Positions 9,361 through 17,899 of a stretch of 23,579 nucleotides of DNA are shown here, one piece after another. The notes under the pieces are model-generated. The model ran no database searches. It saw only the letters and a program-made list of their open reading frames with translations, and was not told the DNA's origin. This DNA comes from Rhodocollybia butyracea. Lineage: Eukaryota; Basidiomycota; Agaricomycetes; Agaricales; Omphalotaceae. Both the position numbers and the translations under genes were made by a program. Where the stretch lies: positions 1-23,579 of the forward strand of contig JADNRY010000857.1 in NCBI GenBank assembly GCA_015501585.1, in the 5' to 3' direction. Numbering within the stretch: position 1 is the stretch's first letter; each line of letters begins with the position of its first letter.

Positions 9361-10698
9361 GATACTGGCATGTGAGTTGGTGGATAATTAGTGGAAAAAA
9401 AGAGGGATAATCACAGGATGCCGCGTACGTCGCTCTTGGGCTATAGCCTAGCCTTAGCTACCACTATACCAACGATTATTAGCATTAGTAGCAATAATAC
9501 ATCTTCATAAGAACTACACGGACCAAAAGACATCGACGTCTTCGAAACCCGCAACGAAAAACATTCATCTACAAAGCCCGTTAAACACATTCAATTCGGA
9601 AACGTTAGGGTTAGCAAAGCGATAGTGACGAACCTAATGAAAGACATAGCGAGGCCTGGTCCCTGCTGGGAGAAAACGAATGGCGTTCATAGGAAAAAGT
9701 AAAACTTTGGAATTTTAAGAAAAAACCATGATGATGTTGCACGTGGTGATTGGATTTACGGGCTTTTACGGGCCGTCGGGATTGTATATCATCTTATCAG
9801 CGTCCCCGTTCCCGTTGCGGTTTTATCTGCAAGCAACAAAGTCGCCTCCATCCGGCCGCTGAAAAGCAAGGCTTCTAGAGCCAAGCACGTACATATTTTT
9901 CATGTTTTCCACCCGAGGAAATGCATTGCGCACTGGCACCATATTGGTGCCTCGTGTGGGACTCCGTGCTGGTTTCTCATCTATCTCTTTCTGCCCATCT
10001 CTAGAAATTACGAGTCCTGAATGTAATGAAGGCTCGTCCTTATGGCCGGTTTCGCGTGGGAATTTCTTCCCGATTAGGGTTGATCTTGCCCTAATTTGGG
10101 AGAATCGTTTCCCCATATTTAGAAATGTCAAAGCGACTGTCATGTGACTTTATGATTTATCGGCGTTCTCTTTCCTTTGACTCTTGTACTCCCAGTCTGT
10201 TGTACTCAAGCCTGAACGTCAAAAGCACCGGTATTTTGCAGAAGTGACAGTATTGCTTTACATTTCTTTCCAGATCTATAAGCATAACAAGCTGATGATT
10301 CTTGTTTATCCTTATCTCTTTTCATTCTCATGGAACCTGTTACCCGACATCTGACGAAAACCTGAACACAAGTACATACTTAAGAGGACCAACATCTCAG
10401 AGGCGCAAGAGAAGACAGAGGACAGGGAACATCTATAGAAGTTGTTTACCAGCTAACATATTTGCAAGATAGCTGGAACAGTGAAAAGATAATGCATGTA
10501 AGTATATCTAAATGTTAGCAGTTTAACTTGGATCAGTGTCCTCAAGTTCCAACAAGATGGAATGTAGTTATTGACTTGTCAGAATCCAAGGAACTATTGT
10601 CATGCAGTTCATTGTGTGGCCACCTTTTTCATTTGAAGTCTCTTTTTATAACTAGCATCTTGCAGGACTCATACCTGCCACGCGCTTGGCGCGGTGGC
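9361..10698. other. intergenic region without a recognisable gene
   Basis: AT-balanced sequence. Open frames on both strands at about 9823-10147 give no recognisable domain and mirror each other. A short TTAGGGTTAG at about 9605-9614 resembles two telomeric units but is too short to mean anything. Decayed 5' parts of the transporter relic may extend to about 9540. Confidence 0.45.
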
Positions 10699-11340
10699 TG
10701 TTACGTTCATGCCTTTCCATCATTATTCCGAGATGTTCCGGCTCATTCCGAGACTCTCCGAGATTCCCTACCTTCTCTCACGGTCTCTCACGGCTCCGAT
10801 AGTTCCCACAACCTCCGAAACTTCATTCTCTATTTTATCCCTTCTGATATACCTTTGGACTTCACAAATTCACTTCTACTTTGGCACTCACATTTCCGAC
10901 GCCTTTATCGGCCATACCTTCGGCCCGATATATTGGCGGACTCTTTCGGTACTCATTACTTTCCCACAGTGGTCTGCAGTGCGCCGACGTTCATCTCTTT
11001 TGTCTTTTCTACTCTATTGCTTATTGTTTTATCATTTGTATTGATTCCACCTCGTTCCGGCCTTGGCATTACCTCGGTCCGACTTAATTGTCTTTATTTA
11101 ACAATTAGGTCACTTGTATATAAGCTAGGTACTTTGTACTATCGTTCCTCAGCCAAAAATCACGAGTTACACGAGTGATCAAGCTATACCAGTTATTGCA
11201 CACTTTTCCGAGCTTTCCTTAAGTCTTTCTTTGTTCCTTACTATTCTCGCCGTTCTGTCCAATACCGGCCGACTCGGCTCGGTCCTTACCTCGGACATAT
11301 CTCGGACCATTCTCACGCTCATACCTCGGTCCGCTCTCGG
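10699..11340 (+). mobile_element. possible LTR and leader of a degenerate retroelement
   Basis: The block starts with TGTTACG, a frequent fungal LTR start, is pyrimidine-rich and densely sprinkled with TCGG/CCGA motifs, and carries a TATA-like box (TTGTATATAAGC, about 11115-11126) roughly 410 bases in. Its composition continues to about 11340. Possible ends near 11171 (GAGTTACA) or 11200 (TTGCACA) give no clear target duplication, and no second copy is in the window. The long plus-strand frame across it (10528-11178) shows no domain and is probably chance. Low-confidence call. Confidence 0.3.
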
Positions 11341-11723
11341 CGATTCCTTGCACTTTACTTCCTCTCCTCCTGGGACAACCTTGGTGGTGTGTTGGGGGTG
11401 TTGCTAATAGCTTCACCAAAGTCCCACCGTTTCCTTGGCCTTGTAGTCTATTCCAGATATCATTCCCATGATCCTGATCCTGCCTTTCAGTCCTACATTG
11501 GCTCCGCTTCCATTCTGGCCTAGGTTGCATGACCTTGTCAGTGGCCCACACTCGCAAGTACAGTTAGCATAATTTGGAACCAAAGGCATCTACATAGAAC
11601 TTAAACCCCTCAACCTAAACCAGCACATATCTTACCCACTAAAACCCTGGTCCTCCTGGTCCAATCATCTTGGAGGTTGTCACTGTCCTCTAGGACTTCC
11701 TGTTGACTTCCTGCCATGTTTTT
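11341..11723. other. unassigned sequence between LTR-like block and Ty3 element
   Basis: No recognisable gene. A minus-strand frame at 11219-11557 is Arg/Gln/Gly-rich but matches no family I know; it could be a worn gag-like or compositional frame. The region ends at the candidate Ty3 3' LTR. Confidence 0.4.
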
Positions 11724-11989
11724 TGTAACCAGCTGCTTGGATGCTTGTCATCAAGAGGGATGACAAGCAACACTAGAGAAAATGAAGACTCACTATCACA
11801 CCGAGATGATATGCACATTGTGTATTAGCGAGATGATGATACAAGAAGATGGAAGTAAGAAGACAAGAAAAAGGTATCGTACTAGACGATCACGTACGTG
11901 GACAAACAGTGCTAAACACGCATATATGCGTGACAAGAACATGATGTGAGTGTAGGCGTCCAGGGAAGTAAGCGTGTAGCAAGCTTACA
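11724..11989 (-). mobile_element. candidate 3' LTR of the Ty3/gypsy element
   Basis: Read on the minus strand, the chromodomain frame is followed by the polypurine tract AGTTGGGGGGAG (12001-11990), directly abutting TGTAAGCTTGC. About 266 bases later comes GCTGGTTACA (ending 11724). The position after the tract and the TG..CA ends fit a 3' LTR, with an AT-rich promoter-like CATATATG inside. No second copy exists upstream of the element, so the assignment cannot be confirmed by LTR identity. Confidence 0.5.
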
Positions 11990-12138
11990 CTCCCCCCAAC
12001 TTTAAAGCAAAAAGAACAAAAAAAGGGGAATGGAACAGACCCAACCAAGCAATGGGGTGAAATGTATAGTAATAAGTAAAACTGTGCCCAGGTCCCTTGG
12101 ACCCATGCACTAACGGTAGAAAATAGAAAAGCCAAACC

Positions 12139-13768
12139 TCAGCATCCCTCAAGGCCCTCCCACAGGTCTAATGCTTCACAGTCTTGAAGTGATGATCCTG
12201 GCTCCCAAGTATCGTATTCCTTTCCATAACCAAGCCAGCGGACAAGGTATTGCTTTCCACGGCCACGTTTATGCTTGTCGATGATCTCAGAAACTGTCCA
12301 TTCTTCCAAGCCGTCGGAAGTCACAACAGGGCCCGGTTTAGTGAGTTCTTGGTTAGGAAAGAGAGAGGGATCGTTATTGGTGTAAGGTTTGAGGTTGTCA
12401 ATATGGAAGGTGGGCCAAATGTTAAGTGATGGGGGGAGCCTGAGCTCGATGGTGTAGGCAGAAAACTGTGGATGACAATCAGTAATTTTGGAAGGGCCAT
12501 CCCAATGGGGAAAAAACTTAGCAGCGCAGTGTTTGCCCTTTTGTTTGAACTTGTTCTTCCTGTGTAGCATTCTCAGCATCACATGAGACCCAATGTCATA
12601 GACAGGGTCAGGGCGACGATGCCTATTCGTGAAACAAGATTGATCTATTTTTGCCAGCAATAGGCTGTCCTGAGCTTCAAGGACGTCAAGGTCCAACATA
12701 GTGGTGAGGTTGTGTGCCTCCCAAACAGCGGAGGAAGCACCAGCAGGAGGCTCTATGAGAGGTGTAATGATTCAGGGAGAGAAGCCACTACAAAGCTGGA
12801 AACCAGAGAAACCCATGAAGTTGTTGACGGTATTCATGATTTGGAAATGGATTTGTGGGAGCATGCAAGACCAACCTTTCTGGGTGTGCTCAACATGGTA
12901 ACAGAGAAGTTGGTTCATGGTTTTTATTGGTGCATTCGCTAGAACCATTGGTTTTGGGGTGATAAGAAGTCAACATGTGGAGGTGGACTCCAGAGATTTT
13001 GTGTAACAAAGTCCAGAACCTGGAGAGGAAGAGTTTGTCGTGGTCGGACATGATGTCCTTTGGGAGCCTGTTCTCGCAGTACCAATGATCAAAGAACAAC
13101 TGGGTGCATGTCTTCGCATCCATGTCAGCGTGACAAGGAATCAGGCGAACATCGGCTCCCAGTCGGTCTGTCATAGTTAGGATACAGTCAAATCCATTAT
13201 CCCTGGGGAGGGGACCTACAAAGTCTAAAGAAATGGAAGAGAAGCATGAGTCAGGGACAGGTAAAGGGTGGAGGGGTCCGGTTTTCTTCACAGTGGAGGA
13301 CTCGTTACGCTGGCAATCATCACAGGCTGGTACTGTTACATAGGCCTTGTCAAGATCACAATGCAGGTTTGGCCAGTAGTAAGAGTCTCTAAGAGCGGCA
13401 TAGGATTTTTCAAAGCCAAATTGACCGAGATTGTCATGTGCCAGACAAAAAAGGTCCTCCCTTAAGGTGCCATAGTAGGGAATAATCAGATGATCCCCAA
13501 CATACCATAGTCCAGAAGTAGAATTGAAACGGAGCAAGGGCAGTCCAGCAGACGTTGTAGACAGTTCCTTGCACCAAGGGTCAATAGAATACCCTTGATG
13601 GATGTCATCCAACATTTTGGCATTGGCAGCAATAGACAGTGTCGAAGCTACAACAGGTAAATTGGTGTCTTCAGGGTCGGTCGGTAGAACTGAAGCCGGA
13701 AAGTTAGCAACATGCCAGTATGAAATTTGTACTGACTTGCTGTGGCAGATCAGAGCAGTTCTTCTCAC
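12139..13768 (-). pseudogene. Ty3/gypsy integrase with C-terminal chromodomain, broken
   Basis: Integrase half of a chromovirus-type fungal LTR retrotransposon. In order: the zinc-finger segment AHDNLGQFGFEKSY..YYWP..CDDCQRN, the catalytic core with SISLDFVGPLP (Asp), DIMSDHDKLF (Asp) and HPKTNGSSECTNK (Glu), the integrase C-terminal segment ending WPTFHIDNLKPY, and a chromodomain EEWTVSEIIDKHKRGRGKQYLVRWLGY..DTWEP. Damage: the second zinc-binding His is Gln (LGQFG, usually LGHFG); one extra A follows TNK (plus-strand T run 12921-12925) and shifts the frame; in the restored frame there is one TGA, with CGA as the likely ancestral codon (SPRI-like), near 12772. Reverse transcriptase and RNase H are absent upstream of 13768, so only about the last third of pol remains. 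Not functional. Confidence 0.85.
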
Positions 13769-13868
13769 GGCTTAAGATCAAAGGAGCCACTCTCGTTATC
13801 CAATACGCTAAGTGGAAGCCAGCCCAACATGCTACCTCTTGGCTTCTCTGTATGCTGGGTGTCTGCAC

Positions 13869-14303
13869 TCAGTTGAGAAGGCCTCTACCACCTTCTTCCA
13901 GCTTCAAGGCTTCTGTGCTTATGTCCAGTAGAATTGGGAATGCGGCCTGGAATGTGGTTGTTTGAAAATTGAAAGCCATTGATGAGGGTGAAGGTGTTTT
14001 TTGTTTCGCTATTTGGGGATTTATGTGTAGGTATGCGAAAGGTGCTATAAAACAACCTAACAAAAACACTACCGCACCTAACCAGGCTATCAATATGTAA
14101 GGGAGCGAGGGCGGGTTGTCAGAGATTTCCCGAGGGAAAGTCTTGTAATATCGGATGTACGCGCATGACTGCTCCAGGTTCAAGACCGTTGCATTAACAT
14201 GGGTAACTAAGCTTGGACAACTCTTAGAACTGAGTTGAGGGAAGCCTAGCTGGGTGTACATATGTACAAGGGAACGTCGGGATGTCCGAATCAATATAAC
14301 CAA
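13869..14303 (-). CDS. unrecognised open frame with one membrane segment (doubtful)
   Basis: A 144-aa frame with no recognised family. It contains one good transmembrane segment (ILIAWLGAVVFLLGCFIAPFAYL, about residues 83-105), basic and Thr/Ser-rich flanks, and a short acidic end. It lies between the truncated Ty3 element and a repeat field. It could be an exon of a host gene interrupted by the element, or chance. Confidence 0.25.
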   Translation of the reverse strand: MVILIRTSRRSLVHMYTQLGFPQLSSKSCPSLVTHVNATVLNLEQSCAYIRYYKTFPREISDNPPSLPYILIAWLGAVVFLLGCFIAPFAYLHINPQIAKQKTPSPSSMAFNFQTTTFQAAFPILLDISTEALKLEEGGRGLLN

Positions 14304-15240
14304 ACCAAAAACAATAATGTGTATGTGTCCAAAACCAAATAATCAAAACCAATACCAATACAATGAAACTAAGATTCTCCTAGGCAAACTCTGGCACTAG
14401 CTAGAATAGTAACTTCAAGGTTTGTCAACAACCCTAGGCAAACTCTGGCACTAGCTGCTGTGACGCTGTAAAGTCCTCGACCAAACTCTGGGCCAAGCTA
14501 CGATATTGGGAGTGAACTTAATCACTAGGAACTTGTACCACAATCTTAGTGGCTTGCCTAACTTCACAGGGAAGTCGACTAAGGAACCCTCACTCTGGAG
14601 CCGAATAATTCCTTACTAGAAACTGTCCCCTCTAAGGAAGCAACTAGATTTAAGGTTGATCTGGAGTTCAAGGGAACTCACACGCTCAAGACTCAATCAG
14701 ATTCTCAAGTGGGCCAAAGGAAGTTTGTGAAATTCTATTACAGGCCAAATTCCGCTGAGCAAGTAATATGACAGTAAATCAAACTCCTTGAAGAAACTAT
14801 CAGTCACTCCGCGGTAAATCGTTGAGACTGGCTAACAACTTCGTGAAGCAACTAACACTTCTCAGCGGAACACGTAGAGAGGTGACCAGCTACTTACTAG
14901 GTGAAGAAACTAACAACCGACTCATAATCAAGTAGAGAAGCGTCATGCTACTAGTCCCGAGGACGTTCTACGGAGCTCACTTCCTAACATACAAATTGAG
15001 GGAAAGATCCTCTGAGGTGAAGAAACCACAACCAATCTCAAACACTGAGGTGGTAAGTAACTTCGTGAAGTTTATTACTTTTCTAAAGATAACCAAGTCA
15101 GGAGGTGTCACGCTACTAGTCCCAAGGGGACGTTCTACGGAGCACTGGTCTTAGCAGTCAAGTCGAGGACAAGGAACTTTGAGGTGAAGGAACACAACCA
15201 ATCTCGTACAGGGGAGGTGGCAGGTAACTTGTCTTATTGA
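14304..15240. repeat. degenerate repeat field
   Basis: Three layers of repetition are visible. A perfect 24-bp direct repeat CCTAGGCAAACTCTGGCACT(AGCT) lies at 14379-14402 and 14433-14456, with a worn third copy near 14478. A motif like GTGAAGAAACTAACA recurs about every 57-60 bases from 14788 to 14915 and again near 15019, 15064 and 15184. A roughly 165-bp segment at 14938-15062 is repeated with divergence at 15104-15232; both copies share GCTACTAGTCCC.AG, GGACGTTCTACGGAGC and CACAACCAATCTC. No coding signal; origin unknown. Confidence 0.65.
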
Positions 15241-15829
15241 ATAAATATATCTGGCTTATATACTGAGTAGTGAGAGTTTAATATGAAAAATAGATGAAAC
15301 AGATACAGAGAGAGACGGAAAGAGAGTGGAACAGAGGAATCTGGCTCGGAAAGGAAACTCCAGCCTATATATGGTACACGTGATAAAGAAATAATCCATT
15401 CTTGGGTATATATCAGAGGTAAAATATGATTTCGTGAGGATTAACATAGTTTTAAAGTGTTTTGATCCAAGCAAGGTTTCTCCAATTACTCCACAATTCT
15501 CCGGGGTCAGGAGTACCTTTACGCTTCATGATCACTCGCCGCCCGGTTTCCCTTGGGTGAGTTTCATTCTATTCCTTGGATAGTTCTGTCCATCCTGAGT
15601 GTGATTAACATTCTCTCGAGAAGGCCTGTTGTCTAGCTTTTCAACAACACCACTTATGATAGTCTCGAGCAACTGCGCTGAGTATGTACAAGTGATTCCC
15701 GATAGTTGGCTTTAACAGATAAGACCTTCCGTGTATGATTTCTAAGATCAAATGTTTCGATTTGCCAAGGCTATCCTGGTGCATAGCATTCCATAGGACC
15801 GCTATGCATGTTTCTACTGTCCTCACGGT
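15241..15829. other. non-coding sequence left of the hAT element
   Basis: No gene recognised. Starts AT-rich, then pyrimidine-rich from about 15480 with recurring cacggtt/ccggtttccc motifs. The same style resumes after 16510, so both sides belonged to one older repeat or intergenic stretch that the hAT-type element split. Confidence 0.45.
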
Positions 15830-16502
15830 TAGGGTTTTAAAGTGCGGTGCACAAACTGTTGGATAACCGACAACCGCACTGCACTGAACCCCGGTGAGGG
15901 TAAATAAAGGTTGCACCGGTGCAGCGGTTTGCATCCGGTGCAGTTTGCGGTTCTTGGAAATTGAAGAATTTGCATAACTGATCAAAACCGGTGGTCAACC
16001 GGTGCAATTTACATAATGAAAATAATTTATTAACTGTGTTTTTCAAGCCTGACTTTATGTATTGTAAAGTAGATGTGATCTGGTAATCAAATTTTTAATT
16101 GTATACAGCTCACAGACGCCCATGTGCCACATTTGATTTGGGCGCCTGTGAGCTGTATACAATCAAAATCTTGATGACCGCATCAAATTTACTTTATACT
16201 AATGTAAGAATACCTTTATACACTGATCATAAGTAGAGATTATTTTATTAGGCAACACTACAGGGTATATGATGTTTTGAAACTGGTATAACCGCCGTTT
16301 TCACCGGTTCCGCACCAGTTTGCACCGGGTTATTGCCAAACTGGTTCAAAACCGTATAACTGCACTGAACCGGCACCAGTGAGCCGGTTCTTATCAGTTC
16401 AGTGCAAGGTTTGCTGAAATTTAAAAAATATACCACCGGTGCAGTTATCGGTTTGCCCAAAATGGCTGACAAAACCGAACCGCACCGCACTTTAAAACCC
16501 TA
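15830..16502. mobile_element. hAT-type non-autonomous element (MITE), 673 bp
   Basis: The element begins TAGGGTTTTAAAGTGCGG and ends with the exact reverse complement; the inverted ends match over 21 bp (15830-15850 and 16482-16502). It is flanked by the perfect 8-bp direct repeat CTCACGGT (15822-15829 and 16503-16510). An 8-bp duplication with TAGGG-type ends is the mark of the hAT superfamily. No transposase frame is present, so it must have moved in trans. Both halves carry many copies of CCGGTGCA/TGCACCGG-like motifs near the ends, as expected for transposase-binding subterminal repeats. The intact ends and target duplication suggest a fairly recent insertion. Confidence 0.9.
16062..16199. 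repeat. long imperfect fold-back nested in the hAT-type element
   Basis: The centre is a 24-bp inverted repeat with one mismatch (TTGTATACAGCTCACAGACGCCCA-like arms at 16099-16122 and 16139-16162, loop 16123-16138). Similarity between the arms continues outwards with more mismatches to about 16062 and 16199 (TGTAAAGTAGATGTGATC against TATAAAGTAAATTTGATG). Total length is about 138 bp. It may be a small fold-back MITE inserted into the larger element; I could not fix its target duplication. Confidence 0.75.
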
Positions 16503-16510
16503 CTCACGGT

Positions 16511-17225
16511 TACAACCGGTACCGCAAATAGACCTTCACGGTTTCCTCGGGATTGTTCTGGTCCATTGTTATGGACTGTAAAGTCCACATCTTAACATAG
16601 CTCATTGGGGGTCTTAGTGCGAGGGATGCCTTCCCTCATAATTCCTTCCCTTGAGTAACGCGTTGGCTTAGTACTTATCCCGCTTTGAGATGTCCTGTAG
16701 TTTAGAGAGTATACACTCTTGGGTATAACTAGATTGACAATCTAGTGTTACATCTCTGGGCAGCCCAGGTATCCTTGCTAGCTTGGCTCTAGGCTACGCT
16801 TGTGGGCGTACCTTCACGGCTCGCTGAGTATTATTGATAAGTTCTTTGCCTTGGCAACAGCTATCATGCTCGGGCTCCATATAACTCTCTTATTGCATTG
16901 TATAACACATACAAAGTGTCAAAATGTATGGTTACACGCCTTAGGCCGATTTTAGGCCTAATATCGCTCTATGTTGGGGAACAACAATATTGGAGGAGGA
17001 TCGGTGACAAGTTAGCCATGTATCGGGATGATGTCCTTGCTGATGTAAAGAAGAGAAGAGGTTTATTGCTGGAGAGGGAGATATAATATTATGAGATAAT
17101 GCAGTAGATTTACTTAATTTGGAACTGGCGCTTATTATTATAGCAATAAGCAGAACAATATTCAGCATTTCGTCATAAATATTTCATCAGGAAAACTACC
17201 CCCACGAAAATGTCATAATTTTGAA
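16511..17225. other. non-coding sequence right of the hAT element
   Basis: No gene recognised. Short frames on both strands near 16898-17168 are mutual shadows and show no domain. Repeated cacggt/ttcacggctc motifs link 16503-16820 to the sequence left of the hAT-type element. Confidence 0.45.
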
Positions 17226-17342
17226 AAAGATTCTGTAAATACTGAAAAGGCTACTAAGTTACACTAATTTGAACAATTCTATGAAAGGTTCTGTAAATAC
17301 TCAAAAGCCTACTAAGTGTACATCAATTTGAACAATTCTATA
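17226..17342. repeat. 58-bp tandem duplication
   Basis: Two head-to-tail copies of a 58-bp unit containing TTCTGTAAATACT, AAAAG.CTACTAAGT and AATTTGAACAATTCTAT start at about 17226 and 17284. They differ at roughly ten positions, so the duplication is old. No coding frame crosses both copies convincingly. Confidence 0.8.
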
Positions 17343-17636
17343 AATTTGTATAATTGTAAAGTGGGAAAAATACACCAGGAAAAAGATTTTGACAAGCTTT
17401 TGTGCCTTCACAAAATTGATCTACTATGTTTGGTAAGGCCTAGTCTTGACTCAGTTATACAGCTGCCTAACTTGGACATGATTCCCTCAATGTACTTATA
17501 TTTAAGATTATATTGGCAGATAATTAGGTGCAAATTAGGTGAGCACCCCAAACCTCCCCAAACCCAATTGTTGGATCGAGCACAGCCACAGTGTAGGGTT
17601 GAACTGCTTTGACCGGCCAAAAGGAGCGCCGTGACG
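17343..17636. other. unassigned AT-rich stretch
   Basis: AT-rich with small opposing frames (17316-17612 plus, 17408-17620 minus) that have no recognisable domain. Nothing further is supported. Confidence 0.4.
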
Positions 17637-17641
17637 AGATC

Positions 17642-17894
17642 TGTTGGAGATATTGATGTCAGGTGAGCAATCGGTATTGCTCGCCGAAGTTTCTCCTGTG
17701 GAGCCGTTAGTTTTATTTTGTGTTTTATCTTATATTTTCCCGTATATTATTCCGTATATTCTCCGTAGCTGTAGTATTTAAACTCGCTTAGAATGTTATC
17801 TTTCCCCTGCGCGTTTGCTAGGACTTACTTGCTATAGACCGGAGTGAACTTAAGTTAGAGCTTATTCGACGGACTTCTTTTATTCACTCCAACA
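17642..17894. mobile_element. solo LTR, copia type, 253 bp
   Basis: The sequence starts TGTTGGAG and ends CTCCAACA, an 8-bp inverted end typical of Ty1/copia LTRs, and is flanked by the perfect 5-bp direct repeat AGATC (17637-17641 and 17895-17899). Inside is a TATA-like GTATTTAAACTCG about 130 bases in. No retroelement genes adjoin it, so it is a solo LTR left by recombination between the two LTRs of a full element. Terminal symmetry does not fix the orientation; the TATA-like box suggests plus. Confidence 0.88.
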
Positions 17895-17899
17895 AGATC

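Noticed and set aside
9604..9616. TTAGGGTTAG as an interstitial telomere repeat
   Set aside because: Under two units, expected by chance.
9823..10147. Opposing open frames of about 80-106 codons
   Set aside because: They mirror each other, have no domain, and no splice or neighbour support.
10528..11178. Plus-strand 216-codon open frame
   Set aside because: It has no recognisable domain, is strongly pyrimidine-biased and coincides with an LTR-like block with TATA box.
12701..12942. Small plus-strand frames opposite the Ty3 integrase
   Set aside because: The minus strand here encodes clear integrase sequence; these are shadows.
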